Source of the DNA: Streptomyces sp. S3(2020)
GTDB lineage: Bacteria; Actinomycetota; Actinomycetes; Streptomycetales; Streptomycetaceae
DNA length: 53,329 nucleotides
Assembly: GCF_013044505.1 (NCBI RefSeq)
Contig: NZ_JABERD010000054.1
Span: 1 to 53,329 of the forward strand
Direction: 5' to 3'
Part shown: positions 33,765 to 42,460 of the stretch, in pieces
Position numbering within the stretch: position 1 is the stretch's first letter
Layout: each line of letters opens with the position of its first letter
Notes under the pieces: model-generated
What the model saw: only the letters and a program-made list of their open reading frames with translations
What the model was told of the DNA's origin: nothing
Databases searched by the model: none
Program-made: the position numbers and the translations under genes

Positions 33765-34751
33765 GTGCGCACACCGGTCAGCGATCCCTTGAAGGTGGGG
33801 CCCTACCGCATCGTCGGACGGCTCGGGTCCGGCGGCATGGGCTGGGTGTATCTCGGGCGGTCGCCCGCCGGACGCGAGGTGGCGGTCAAGGTGGTGCGCC
33901 CCGAACTGGCGGCGGAGTCCGAGTTCCGGGAACGCTTCGCGCGCGAGGTCGCCGCCGCCCGGCTGGTCGGCGGCGCGTACACCGCGGCGGTGATCGACGC
34001 CGACACCGAGGCCGAACTGCCCTGGCTGGCCACGATGTACGTCCCCGGCCCCTCGCTCGCCGAGGCGGTCCGCACGGACGGGCCGCTGCCCGAGGACCAG
34101 GCACGCCGGCTCGGCGCGTTCCTCGTCGAGGCGCTCCAGGCCGTGCACGCGGCGGGAGTCGTGCACCGCGACCTCAAGCCGTCCAACGTGCTGCTGGCCT
34201 CCGACGGACCGCGCGTCATCGACTTCGGGATCTCCCGCGTCGACGGGGCGCCCGGCCTCACCAGGGTCGGACTCGTCGTGGGCACACCGCCGTTCATGTC
34301 GCCGGAGCAGATGAAGGGGGCCCGGGTCGGGCCGGAGAGCGATGTGTTCTCCCTCGGCGGAGTGCTGGTGTACGCACTGTCCGGCCGCCCGCCGCACGGG
34401 ACGGGGGACGCGGTGCGCTACCAGGTCGTCTTCGGCGACCCCGACCTGGACGGCGTACCGCACGCCCTGCGTCCGCTGATCGCGCGCTGCCTCGCCAAGC
34501 GGCCCGAGGAACGGCCCCGGCTGGCGGGGCTGCTGACCGAACTGCTGGAGGAGGCCCCGCAGTCACCCTCGTGGCCACCGCCCAAGGTGCGGCGGACCAT
34601 CGAGATCCGGGTGGGCGAGCTGGCCGCGCGCCGCGCCTCCGGTACGAGCGTGTCCGTGCCCTCCTGTCTGATGCTGCACGCCCAGGCGCTGCTGGACGCC
34701 GGACTGACCGATGCGATGGTCGCCCGGGCGGTGGGCCGTGGCACCGTCTGA
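33765..34751 (+). CDS. Cytosolic Ser/Thr protein kinase (Hanks type)
   Basis: 328 residues from GTG 33765, with AGGTGA five bases upstream (GTG 33756 adds three residues). Kinase motifs: LGSGGMGWVYLG glycine loop, K42 in VAVKVV, HRDLKPSNVLL catalytic loop (D136), DFGIS (153-157), GTPPFMSPEQ activation segment and DVFSLGGVL. Domain ends near residue 265. The 60-residue C-terminal tail (RRTIEIRVGELAARRA, SCLMLHAQALLDAGLTDAMVARAVG) is not membrane-spanning, and no PASTA or other sensor domain is present. It overlaps the next gene by 14 bases and probably feeds the same signalling pathway as the TerY-type triad downstream. Confidence 0.9.
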   Translation: MRTPVSDPLKVGPYRIVGRLGSGGMGWVYLGRSPAGREVAVKVVRPELAAESEFRERFAREVAAARLVGGAYTAAVIDADTEAELPWLATMYVPGPSLAEAVRTDGPLPEDQARRLGAFLVEALQAVHAAGVVHRDLKPSNVLLASDGPRVIDFGISRVDGAPGLTRVGLVVGTPPFMSPEQMKGARVGPESDVFSLGGVLVYALSGRPPHGTGDAVRYQVVFGDPDLDGVPHALRPLIARCLAKRPEERPRLAGLLTELLEEAPQSPSWPPPKVRRTIEIRVGELAARRASGTSVSVPSCLMLHAQALLDAGLTDAMVARAVGRGTV

Positions 34752-35193
34752 GCCCTCGACCGGCCCGGCCCATGAAATCGGCACGCACTGGCGGCAGTTG
34801 GTACGGAACTGGGGTACCGGGCGGAATTTCCATGCCGTGACCGACACCGATTCCGTGTCCCTGCAATTCGATCTCGAGGAAACGGGACGCACGCTCACGG
34901 TCAGATTCATGACCACCAAGCGGCTGCTCGTCGCCTTTGTCACGGATGGGAATTATCTGCGCCATGACCAGCTGGCCGTCGCCGCGGCCGCGTCGAACGC
35001 GTGGAATACCGAACAGTTGAATCCCATGCTCTCCGTGTGGGATGTGCGGGGGCCGCGGCCGTGTCTCGCGGGGGTGTGCGATCTGCCGCTGACCTGCCGG
35101 GTCACCCAGGCGGACTTCGATGCTTTGGCCAGCGATTGGGTGGAACGGGCGCGACAGATGTTCACCCGTTGCCATGAGGTGTTCCAGTTGTAG
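34738..35193 (+). CDS. YbjN-like (type III secretion chaperone fold) protein
   Basis: 151 residues from GTG 34738, overlapping the kinase gene. Features: LQFDLEETGRTLTVRFMTT and RLLVAFVTDG strands, YLRHDQLAVAAAASNAWNTEQLNPM helix and loop, and a C-terminal helix (ADFDALASDWVERARQMFTRCHE). This pattern fits the YbjN/sensory-regulator group of small beta-alpha proteins. Such proteins often act as chaperones or adaptors; here it may be an adaptor for the upstream kinase. The family match was made by eye. Confidence 0.6.
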   Translation: MAPSEPSTGPAHEIGTHWRQLVRNWGTGRNFHAVTDTDSVSLQFDLEETGRTLTVRFMTTKRLLVAFVTDGNYLRHDQLAVAAAASNAWNTEQLNPMLSVWDVRGPRPCLAGVCDLPLTCRVTQADFDALASDWVERARQMFTRCHEVFQL

Positions 35194-35284
35194 AAGGGGA
35201 ACGCGGGAAAGCGTAAACCCCTTTCGGGGAAGGGGTCGTTGGCTCCAATATGAGCGAGGACCGTTTCGGGTCACGGGGGTGTCC

Positions 35285-36205
35285 ATGGGGCGAGTGCTGC
35301 GTTGTGCCATGATTCTCGGAATTCTCTTCGCGCTGGTACCCGCGGTTTCCGCGACGGCGGAAGACGGCTGCGACGGGGACTTCGCGGCCCGGCTGAAGTG
35401 CTGGACGGAACGGTCCGGCGACCAGGTCGTCACGCTCACCCTCGATCACGCGCTGCGGCTCGACGGCACCAAGGAGGGGCGCGAGCAGATCGTCACGGCC
35501 GTCGCGGGGCGGAGCGAGAGGCTGGAGGTCCAGGTACCGGCCGGTGTCTCCACCGGCGAGGGCGGAACCCTGCTGCTCGTGCTGGCGGACCGGGAACGCC
35601 GGCTCGTCGACCCGGACGCCAGGATCGACCGACTGTCGTCGAGCACCCTCAAGGAGTTCACCGACGTCTGCACGGCAACACGAAAGCCGCTGTGCGACCT
35701 GATCGGCCCCGGAGAGCCGGCGCAGGTGTCCGGCGAAACCCTGATCAACAGCAGACAGGTCACCGAGCACCGCTCCCACGTCGCCGGTTCCCAGGGCGAC
35801 ACGGACAGCGCCGTCCAGAAGTGGCTCCTCCCCGGCACCGCCACCGTCCTCGCCCTCCTCCTCGCCGCCCTCTTCGTCCTCGTCCGCCGCACCCACCGCC
35901 CCGCGGTCGCCACCGCCACCGCAGCCGCCACCCCGGACCCCGAGCGCACCACCCGCCTCCGCGTCACCCCGCACCGCCGGACTCCCGCACCCCGCAGCGG
36001 CCCCACCCGCCCCGCCGTCGTCCGCACCGACCTGCACCCGCAGGGCTACGTCGAACTCGACCGCGTCCTGTACCGGGCCCTGTGGGCCGAGCCCGGGCAG
36101 ACGCCGCCACCGCCCGGCTCGCGCGTCGACGTCGCCCCGGAGCCGGACTCCGACGTCCTGCAAGCCTTCCCGCCCGCCGCCGGGCGCCACGCCCACGCCC
36201 GTTGA
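35285..36205 (+). CDS. Secreted-domain single-pass membrane protein, unknown function
   Basis: 306 residues from ATG 35285. Signal peptide (CAMILGILFALVPAVSATA), then an extracytoplasmic domain of about 160 residues with two Cys pairs (CDGDFAARLKCW; CTATRKPLC), then a transmembrane helix (WLLPGTATVLALLLAALFVLV) and a cytosolic Arg/Pro-rich tail (about 90 residues) ending in a conserved-looking helix (GYVELDRVLYRALWAEPG). This is an N-out, C-in topology suited to sensing outside and signalling inside. It precedes the VWA/PP2C/kinase triad by 25 bases, so it is probably part of that operon. Family not recognised. Confidence 0.7.
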   Translation: MGRVLRCAMILGILFALVPAVSATAEDGCDGDFAARLKCWTERSGDQVVTLTLDHALRLDGTKEGREQIVTAVAGRSERLEVQVPAGVSTGEGGTLLLVLADRERRLVDPDARIDRLSSSTLKEFTDVCTATRKPLCDLIGPGEPAQVSGETLINSRQVTEHRSHVAGSQGDTDSAVQKWLLPGTATVLALLLAALFVLVRRTHRPAVATATAAATPDPERTTRLRVTPHRRTPAPRSGPTRPAVVRTDLHPQGYVELDRVLYRALWAEPGQTPPPPGSRVDVAPEPDSDVLQAFPPAAGRHAHAR

Positions 36206-36230
36206 CGTACCGCTCCACCAGGAGACGCCC

Positions 36231-36992
36231 ATGTCCAGCGAATACCCGCCCACGCTGCCGGCGGAGTACGCCGACATCGAGTTCGAGAACAACGCGCAGC
36301 GGCTGCCGCTGGTGCTGTGTCTCGACACCTCCAGCTCCATGGCGGGCCCGCCGATCCAGACGCTCAACAACGCCCTCGTGGAGTGGACGCGCGAACTCCA
36401 CGACGACGTGGCCCTCAGCTACAGCGTCGAGGTCGCCGTCGTCACCTTCGGCGGGCAGGGGGTCGCCGCCTGGCGGGGTCCGCAACCCCTCGCGCCCGGC
36501 GCCCCGGTGAGCCCCTTCGTGCCCGCGCACATGTTCCGCCCGCCGCAGCTCGGCGCCGCGGGCGTGACGCTGATGACGGAGGCCCTGGAGCTGTCGATGC
36601 ACATCGTCGCCGCCCGCAAGGCCGAACTGCGCGCCTCCGGACTCCAGTACTACCGCCCGCAGATCTGCCTGGTCACCGACGGCATCCCGACCGACGCCAC
36701 CGGCCGCCGCACCGACACCTGGCACCGGCTGGTCCCCGTGCTCGCCGACGAGCAGCAGGCCCGCCGCTTCCGGCTGTACGCGATCGGCGTCGGCGGCATC
36801 ACCGACACCGGCGAGCAGGTCCTGCGGGCCTTCGCCCCGAAGTTCAACGCCACCATCCACGGCTTCCCGTTCCGCGAACTGCTCCAGATGATGTCCGCCA
36901 GCGCCAACGCCGAACAGAAGGGCGCGGGCGACGAGGTCTTCGAGAAGATCTTCAGCCAGTTCAAGACCCAGCGCCCCGCCTGGGAGAGCTGA
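36231..36992 (+). CDS. TerY-type von Willebrand factor A domain protein
   Basis: 253 residues from ATG 36231. A single cytosolic VWA domain with intact metal-ion-dependent adhesion site: LDTSSSM (D32, S34, S36), a GVTLMTEAL threonine, and CLVTDGIPTD. No signal peptide. It matches TerY of tellurium-resistance-type operons. Followed after three bases by a PP2C phosphatase and then a kinase, the order known as the TerY-P triad. It likely acts as a metal-dependent scaffold regulated by phosphorylation. Confidence 0.88.
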   Translation: MSSEYPPTLPAEYADIEFENNAQRLPLVLCLDTSSSMAGPPIQTLNNALVEWTRELHDDVALSYSVEVAVVTFGGQGVAAWRGPQPLAPGAPVSPFVPAHMFRPPQLGAAGVTLMTEALELSMHIVAARKAELRASGLQYYRPQICLVTDGIPTDATGRRTDTWHRLVPVLADEQQARRFRLYAIGVGGITDTGEQVLRAFAPKFNATIHGFPFRELLQMMSASANAEQKGAGDEVFEKIFSQFKTQRPAWES

Positions 36993-36995
36993 GCG

Positions 36996-37787
36996 ATGGG
37001 CAGGGCCGGCTGGCGGATCCACGGCATGAGCGTCGAGGGCTACCGGCACCGCAGGGACGGTCTGCCCTGCCAGGACGCCTGCGCCCACGTCGAGTCGGGG
37101 CCGGTCGTGGTGCTCGCCGTCGCGGACGGCGCCGGCAGCCGGCCACGCTCCGACGAGGGCTCACGGCTCGCGGTGGAGCTGGCCGCCGAGCACTTCGTAC
37201 GACGGGCCGCCGCGGCCGTGGACAGCCCGCCCGGCGAGGCCGTGCACGACCTGCTCGCGGACGCCTTCCACGACGTCACCAAGGTGTTCCTGGACACCAC
37301 GGGCGCGGCCGCCGCCGACTTCGCGACCACCCTCACCGTCGTCGTGCTGGCCCCGGACTGGCTCGGCCATCTCACCGTCGGCGACGGCTTCGTCGTCCTG
37401 CGCGCGGGCGCCGGGGACGGCGAACCGCAGTTCCATCTGCTGCCGCAGGCCGCGGACGCCAGCGAGTACAGCAACGAGACGGTCTTCCTCACCTCGCCCG
37501 ACGCGGCCCGCTGGATGCGCACCGACTGTGTGTGCGACCCGGGGATCGACGGCGTCCTGCTCTCCACCGACGGACTCGCCCAGGCCGCGCTCTCCCGCAC
37601 CGGCGGCGGCACCCCGGCCCCCAACGCCTCCTTCGCCGACGCCGTCTTCCGCTCCCTCGACGGCCCCGGACCGGTGTCCGACTCCGCGCACGACAACCTG
37701 GCCGCACTGCTCAGGTCGGACCGGCTGACCGCGCTCAACGCCGACGACAAGACACTGCTGCGGGCCGTGCGCAAGGCGCGGCCATGA
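36996..37787 (+). CDS. PP2C-family protein phosphatase (TerY-P triad)
   Basis: 263 residues from ATG 36996. PP2C signatures in order: DACAHVE, VLAVADGAGSRPRSDEGSRL (metal-binding Asp-Gly), FATTLTVVVLAP, LTVGDGFVVL, LLSTDGLAQAAL, and the late metal-binding SAHDNLAALL. Cytosolic; probably a Mn/Mg-dependent phosphoserine/phosphothreonine phosphatase that reverses the action of the downstream kinase. Its stop overlaps the next ATG (ATGA). Confidence 0.88.
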   Translation: MGRAGWRIHGMSVEGYRHRRDGLPCQDACAHVESGPVVVLAVADGAGSRPRSDEGSRLAVELAAEHFVRRAAAAVDSPPGEAVHDLLADAFHDVTKVFLDTTGAAAADFATTLTVVVLAPDWLGHLTVGDGFVVLRAGAGDGEPQFHLLPQAADASEYSNETVFLTSPDAARWMRTDCVCDPGIDGVLLSTDGLAQAALSRTGGGTPAPNASFADAVFRSLDGPGPVSDSAHDNLAALLRSDRLTALNADDKTLLRAVRKARP

Positions 37788-38959
37788 GCGGCCGCGTGGT
37801 CCACCTGGACGGGAAACCCGTCGTCCTCGCCGAGCAGCCCCTGAAGGGCGGCGGCCAGGCGGCCGTCTTCCCCGTCGAGGGCGACCACGCGACGGTCGTC
37901 AAGCTGTACCGCGACCCGCCGGGCCCCGACCAGGAGCGCCGGCTGGCCCGCATGCTGACCATGTCCCCCCTCGCGGCCCGCCCCACCGACCGCTCCCAGC
38001 CGCCCGAGCTGGCCTGGCCCACCGCGATGGCCCGCAGCCCCGAGGGCGCGTTCCTCGGCTACGCCATGCACCGGTTCGGCGAACCCGAACACGTCCAGCT
38101 GGTCGGCCTGTTCACCCGCGCCCAGCGCCTGCGGCTCTTCCCCCAGGCCGACTGGCGCTTCCTGGTCGGCGTCTCCTGGAACCTCGCCTTCATGACCGCG
38201 CGTATGCACCACGACCACCTCGTCATCGGCGACTTCTCCAGCAGCAACGTCGTCGTCGACGCCAACGGCTTCGTCACCTTCCTCGACTGCGACTCCATCG
38301 CCTTCACCGACCCCGTGACGGGGGAGCCGTTCCCCTGCCTGATGCACACCACGGACTACTCGGCCCCGGAACGCCAGGCGGGCGGCCCCGCCACCCGCTC
38401 CAGCGACGACTTCGCCCTCGCCGTCCTCGTCTACCAGCTGCTCACGGCCGGCAACCACCCCTTCGGGGGCGTCCCGCACGACAGCACCTCGGAGTCGACC
38501 GTCAAGGACAACATCGCCGCCAGCTGCTCCTACGTCGTCCGCCCCGAGCAGGTCGTCATCCCGCGCGGCACCATCGACCCGTCCGTCCTCCCGCCCGACC
38601 TGCTCACCCTGGCCCGCGCCGCCTTCGGCCCCGGCGTCCACGCCCCCGCCGCCCGCCCGCCGGCCGAGGCATGGCTGCGCGCCCTAGACAAGCAGCGCGC
38701 GCACATACGGGTGTGCCAGGCGCGGCCGCTGCACGCGTACGGCGCCCATCTGCCGGACTGCCCGTGGTGCGTACGGGCCCTGCGCACCGGCCACGACGTG
38801 TTCAACGGCCCCCGCCCGATCCCACTGCCGCCTCCGCCGCCGGTGCCGCAGGAGGTGCCGACGGGAACCGGGTCCGGTGCGCTGAAGGTGGCCTGCCTGC
38901 TGTTCGCGCTGGTGGTGTTCCTCGTGATCGCGGCCGTCGCCCTGAACAACGGGAACTAA
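37784..38959 (+). CDS. Membrane-anchored YegI-like protein kinase (TerY-P triad)
   Basis: 391 residues from ATG 37784. Divergent kinase: VVKLYRD ATP-site Lys, HHDHLVIGDFSSSNVVVD catalytic loop, FLDCDSIAF in the DFG position, TDYSAPERQ activation segment and DDFALAVLVYQLL. A short C-terminal cysteine pair (CPWC) resembles the zinc-knuckle of this family; a Pro-rich linker leads to one transmembrane helix (LLFALVVFLVIAAVAL) at the very C-terminus, putting the kinase in the cytosol at the membrane. Third member of the triad, and it probably phosphorylates the VWA protein or its partners. Confidence 0.85.
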   Translation: MSGRVVHLDGKPVVLAEQPLKGGGQAAVFPVEGDHATVVKLYRDPPGPDQERRLARMLTMSPLAARPTDRSQPPELAWPTAMARSPEGAFLGYAMHRFGEPEHVQLVGLFTRAQRLRLFPQADWRFLVGVSWNLAFMTARMHHDHLVIGDFSSSNVVVDANGFVTFLDCDSIAFTDPVTGEPFPCLMHTTDYSAPERQAGGPATRSSDDFALAVLVYQLLTAGNHPFGGVPHDSTSESTVKDNIAASCSYVVRPEQVVIPRGTIDPSVLPPDLLTLARAAFGPGVHAPAARPPAEAWLRALDKQRAHIRVCQARPLHAYGAHLPDCPWCVRALRTGHDVFNGPRPIPLPPPPPVPQEVPTGTGSGALKVACLLFALVVFLVIAAVALNNGN

Positions 38960-38970
38960 GCGCTCCGCTG

Positions 38971-39000
38971 GACGGACGGCGAGGGGGCGTTGTCCGTCCG
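38971..39000. terminator. Hairpin between convergent operons
   Basis: GGACGGAC and GTCCGTCC arms just after the kinase stop. It lies between the plus-strand triad and the minus-strand TelA operon. Confidence 0.5.
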
Positions 39001-39030
39001 CGGCGCCGTCGTGGCCGGTCGCGCCCGCGC

Positions 39031-39066
39031 GGCGGTAGCCGCACATCGATACAGCCCCGCGCCGCT
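39031..39066. repeat. Dispersed intergenic repeat, copy A
   Basis: GGCGGTAGCCGCACATCGAT followed by ACAGCCCCGCGCCGCT. It matches copy C (53203-53237) with only three substitutions and one indel. The following bases (GCTTCGGGGCGCGG) make it end in a hairpin. It sits between two converging operons. Confidence 0.7.
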
Positions 39067-39107
39067 TCGGGGCGCGGCCGAACCGTAGCCGACTTCGCCG
39101 GACCCGC

Positions 39108-39701
39108 TCAGTTCGCCCGGTCCTCCAGGTACCGCGTATGCGATTCCTGCCGCCGCGCCTCCGTCTCGCGCAGCGCCGCCGCCAGTTGCTCGGCCTCCTC
39201 CTGGAGGAGGGTGAGCTGTCGCTCCAGATGCCGTTCCGGTGCCTCCTGGCCCGGCGCCAGACGCGTCCACCACCGGGTGCGTACGAAGGTGTCGACGGCC
39301 TCGGGAACGTCCTGCCGTACCGCCCGGGAGAGCGTGTGCACGCCCTCCGGATCGTGCGCGAGCAGCTCGGTGGACCAGCCGGGGTCGAGCAACGCGCCCA
39401 GCAGTGCGGTGAGTTCGGTGAGACGGCCGGCCGCGGCGGGCGGCAGTTCGATCTCCGCCAGGTACCCCTGAAGGGTCCCGAAGTCGCCGCGCAGGGCGTC
39501 CAGTCGGGCGGAGGCGTCCGGGAAGTCCGGCAGCGACGGCCGCTCCGGCGGCGCGATCAGCGCACCCGCGCCGTACAGCCCCGCGACGACGACGGGCCAG
39601 TACGGGCCCGCCACCCCCGCGAAGGTCAGCCCCAGCCCGGCGATCCCGCACACGCTGCCCGCGATGTTCTTGCGGGACTCCAGATATCTACTGATAGCCA
39701 C
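39108..39701 (-). CDS. Membrane protein with coiled coil, XpaC-like TelA partner
   Basis: 197 residues from GTG 39701, overlapping the upstream stop by 14 bases. Two N-terminal transmembrane helices (SVCGIAGLGLTFAGVAG; WPVVVAGLYGAGALIA) preceded by RYLESRKNIAG, then a cytosolic helical domain (FPDASARLDALRGDFGTLQGYLAEIELP) and a C-terminal coiled coil with heptads (RHLERQLTLLQEEAEQLAAAL). Gene order, topology and the RKN-IAG start resemble XpaC, which partners TelA-like YaaN in Bacillus. The family match is by eye and context. Confidence 0.65.
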   Translation of the reverse strand: MAISRYLESRKNIAGSVCGIAGLGLTFAGVAGPYWPVVVAGLYGAGALIAPPERPSLPDFPDASARLDALRGDFGTLQGYLAEIELPPAAAGRLTELTALLGALLDPGWSTELLAHDPEGVHTLSRAVRQDVPEAVDTFVRTRWWTRLAPGQEAPERHLERQLTLLQEEAEQLAAALRETEARRQESHTRYLEDRAN

Positions 39702-41217
39702 GGATCTCCTCGAAGGCGCCGTCCAGCGAGCCCTCCTGGGCGTCGAAGAGACGGCCGCCGGTCAGTTCGGCGATGTGCTCCAGCTCCTCGCGGTCGGAGT
39801 CGCCGAAGACGATGGGGAAGACCGGGATCTGCCGCTGCGAGGGGCCCAGCAGTCCGTAGAACCCCTCGAACTCCCGCGCCGACCGCCCCGTGGTGTTCTC
39901 GCCGTCCGTCATCAGCACGATCGAGGTGAACATGTCCCGTTCGGTGCGGAGTTCGTCGTACGCCTTCTCCAGGGAGGTGTAGATCGCGGTGTCGCCCTCG
40001 GCGGTGAGCGTCCGGACGTCCCTGCGGACGTCCTCGGCGCCGGTGCGGGGATCCGGATCCATGGCGTAGCGCCGCACCTCCTTCACCGCTGATCCGAACG
40101 GCATCAGCGTGACCTCCTCGCGGCCCCGGAAATCGGCGCTGACCTCGGTGAGCGCCTTCTTCAGCCGTGCCAGCCGGTCGCCCTCCATCGAGCCGGAGGT
40201 GTCGAGGACGTACACCGTCCGGGAAGGACGGCGCAGCTCGTTGTCGTACGAGTCGAGCAGCCCGTCGGCGACGGAACGGCTGCCGGGGAAGGGCAGTTCA
40301 CGCCGTCGGTCGGTGCCGAGGCCGGACGCGGGGGCGACCGAGGGGACCACCGGACGGCGGTGGGTGCGCTCGGTGATCTCGCGCTGGATCTCCGGGGTGC
40401 GCAGGGCCTCGGCCAGCCGGCGGACGTCGTCGCGCCGCGCGGCGTCGGCGGAGGCGAGGGTGGAGAGCGGGTAGTCGGCGGTGACGACTCCGTCGCGGGG
40501 GCGGATCACGGTCAGACCCGGGATGCCCTTGAGGACGGATTCGTAGTTGATGAGCGCGTCGACGTTGCCGCGCCTCTTGTACGCCGATGCCAGCCAGCCC
40601 GACGATCCCGAGGTCAGCTGCTGCCCCTGGAAGAACTCCTTCAGCCGCGGTGCCGCCTTCTCGACGTCCGCGTCGGTGAGAGCGGACTGGGCGCCGGAGA
40701 GGGCCGAGGCGACGGAGACCAGCGCGGAGAAACCGGAGTTGGAGACGGTGGGGTCGGTCATGCCGTAGGTCAGCCGGTCGTCCCTGGCTGCCTGCGCGAC
40801 CTTGGCCCATGTGACGTCGTCGGGCTTCCAGCCCAGTTCACGCAGGGTGGCCGGCTTGACGCCGATGGCGACCGGGCTGGACATGACCGGAGTCTCCGAC
40901 ACCACCCGCCGGGCGGCTTCCGGGCGCAGCCGCAGATAGTCGTCGGAGGACAGCCACACCGCCTGGTACCACTTGTCCGCCTCCCCCTTGGCGAGCGTGT
41001 CCACGGCGTCGAGGGTGCCCGTGTAGAACAGCTTGACGTCGACGCCGATGTCCGCGCCGACCCGTTCGACGATCGGTTCCATGTCGCTGAGCTCGCTGGA
41101 GGCCAGGATCCACAGGGAGCCGTCGCCGGGCCCCTCCTTCTCCGTCTCCCGCGGGGCGGCGGTGCAGCCCGAGAGCAGGGCGGTCACCGCGAGGACGTAG
41201 ACCAGCGCTCGTCTCAT
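39688..41217 (-). CDS. Lipoprotein: solute-binding domain fused to VWA domain
   Basis: 509 residues from ATG 41217, overlapping the TelA stop (ATGA). Lipobox LLSGC places it as a lipoprotein. Residues about 33-325 form a type-2 periplasmic-binding-like domain (VDVKLFYTGTLDAVDTLA, MTDPTVSNSGFSALVSVAS, ALINYESVLKG). From about 350 there is an extracellular VWA domain with MIDAS DTSGSM, MPFGSAV, and VLMTDGENTT. An extracytoplasmic SBP-VWA fusion within a TelA operon suggests a sensor that binds a solute and a protein partner. There is no transporter nearby. Confidence 0.85.
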   Translation of the reverse strand: MRRALVYVLAVTALLSGCTAAPRETEKEGPGDGSLWILASSELSDMEPIVERVGADIGVDVKLFYTGTLDAVDTLAKGEADKWYQAVWLSSDDYLRLRPEAARRVVSETPVMSSPVAIGVKPATLRELGWKPDDVTWAKVAQAARDDRLTYGMTDPTVSNSGFSALVSVASALSGAQSALTDADVEKAAPRLKEFFQGQQLTSGSSGWLASAYKRRGNVDALINYESVLKGIPGLTVIRPRDGVVTADYPLSTLASADAARRDDVRRLAEALRTPEIQREITERTHRRPVVPSVAPASGLGTDRRRELPFPGSRSVADGLLDSYDNELRRPSRTVYVLDTSGSMEGDRLARLKKALTEVSADFRGREEVTLMPFGSAVKEVRRYAMDPDPRTGAEDVRRDVRTLTAEGDTAIYTSLEKAYDELRTERDMFTSIVLMTDGENTTGRSAREFEGFYGLLGPSQRQIPVFPIVFGDSDREELEHIAELTGGRLFDAQEGSLDGAFEEIRGYQ

Positions 41218-42443
41218 CCGAGTCCGCCCCCTTCCAGCGCGCCCTGCGACCGGCTGCGCTCCAGATACGCGGAGGCGTGCTGGAGTTCGGAGGTCAGGGA
41301 CTCCACGGTGGCCGCCATCACCTCGGTCGCCTGCACCTTGTAGGTGTCGATGGCGTCGAGCGTGCGGTAGATCTGCTGGAACGCGGTCCGCAGGGTCTCC
41401 GCGCCCACGGCCGGGTCGGCGGCGATGCGCTGGATCTCCCCGCTCTGCGTGGCGAGCATCTCCGCGTTGCCCCGGATGAGGTCCTCGGTCGTCCCACGCA
41501 ACGCGTTGACCTGCTCGATGACCTTCTTCTGGTTGTCGAGCGCGGACGCCAGCATCACGGAGATCCGCAGCGCCGACACCGTGGTCGTGGCCGCGCGGTC
41601 GACGCCCTTGATCAGCTCCTCGTTGTTGCGTCGTACGACGTCCATGGCGAGGTAGCCCTGGGCGCACACCGCGAGCTGGGTCAGCAGGTCCTGGTGCTTC
41701 TGCCGGACCGGGAAGAGCACGTCGGCGCGGAGCGAGTCGGCCTGCTGCGGATCGGGGACGGCGCCGATGTGCCGCTCCACGGCCGCGTCCAGGGCCTCGG
41801 TGAGGACGACGTACTCCTGGAGCTTGCCCATGCTCTCCCACAGCCGGACCCGCTCGGTCTGCAACGCGGCGTTGTCGCGCCGCAGTTCGTCCTGTCCGCC
41901 GCGCAGCGACCCCACGATCCGGTTCAGTGTCCCCTGCGCGGAGGAGTACTTGGCGATGTGGTCGCGCACCTTGTTGCCGCCGGGCAGCCGGGACAGGAAC
42001 TTCCGTCCCTTGGCGGCCGGGAGGTCCCGCGGGTCCAGGTCCTCCACCACCCGCCGCAGTTCCACGAGCGAGCCCGCGACCTGCGACTGGGCGTCGCCGC
42101 CCTGGTCGGGCAGGCTGCGGATGGTCCGCTCCAGCATCCGGTTGGACTGCGAGGCCGCGGTGCGCATCTCACCGGCGCCGAGCGCGGTGATCTCACCGAC
42201 CTTGCCCGCGAACTCGGGCGAGCGGGCGTCGAGGACGGCGAGTCCCGCGACGTAGTCGGCGGCCTTCTGCGCCATGCCGCTGCGGACGCCCTCGTCGACG
42301 GGGACGAGCCCGCCGGCCCTCTCCCGCGGCACGGGTGCCACCGCCTCGGGCGGGGTGAGCGTGAAGACGTCCTCCCCGCTGAGGGTGTGCTGCCGGCTGC
42401 TGTTCTGGCTGGTGTTCTGACTGGTGTTGCCGAAGTCGCTCAT
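41214..42443 (-). CDS. TelA-family toxic anion resistance protein
   Basis: 409 residues from ATG 42443 (a G-rich site precedes it; ATG 42464 overlaps the upstream stop and is also possible). A long helical, coiled-coil protein with TelA blocks: ALGAGEMRTAASQSNRML, DLDPRDLPAAKG, YSSAQGTLNRIVGSLRGGQDELRRDNAAL, QKHQDLLTQLAVCAQGYLAMD, NNEELIKGVDRAATTTVSALR, and NQKKVIEQVNALRGTTEDLI. TelA proteins are linked with tellurite resistance and general stress but the mechanism is unsettled. It is the hub of this minus-strand operon. Confidence 0.92.
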   Translation of the reverse strand: MSDFGNTSQNTSQNSSRQHTLSGEDVFTLTPPEAVAPVPRERAGGLVPVDEGVRSGMAQKAADYVAGLAVLDARSPEFAGKVGEITALGAGEMRTAASQSNRMLERTIRSLPDQGGDAQSQVAGSLVELRRVVEDLDPRDLPAAKGRKFLSRLPGGNKVRDHIAKYSSAQGTLNRIVGSLRGGQDELRRDNAALQTERVRLWESMGKLQEYVVLTEALDAAVERHIGAVPDPQQADSLRADVLFPVRQKHQDLLTQLAVCAQGYLAMDVVRRNNEELIKGVDRAATTTVSALRISVMLASALDNQKKVIEQVNALRGTTEDLIRGNAEMLATQSGEIQRIAADPAVGAETLRTAFQQIYRTLDAIDTYKVQATEVMAATVESLTSELQHASAYLERSRSQGALEGGGLG

Positions 42444-42460
42444 ACGATCGATCCCCCCGT

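Noticed and set aside
35162..36370. 402-codon minus-strand frame opposite the membrane protein gene
   Set aside because: Gly/Val/Asp-rich shadow; the plus-strand product has a signal peptide and transmembrane helix and fits the operon.
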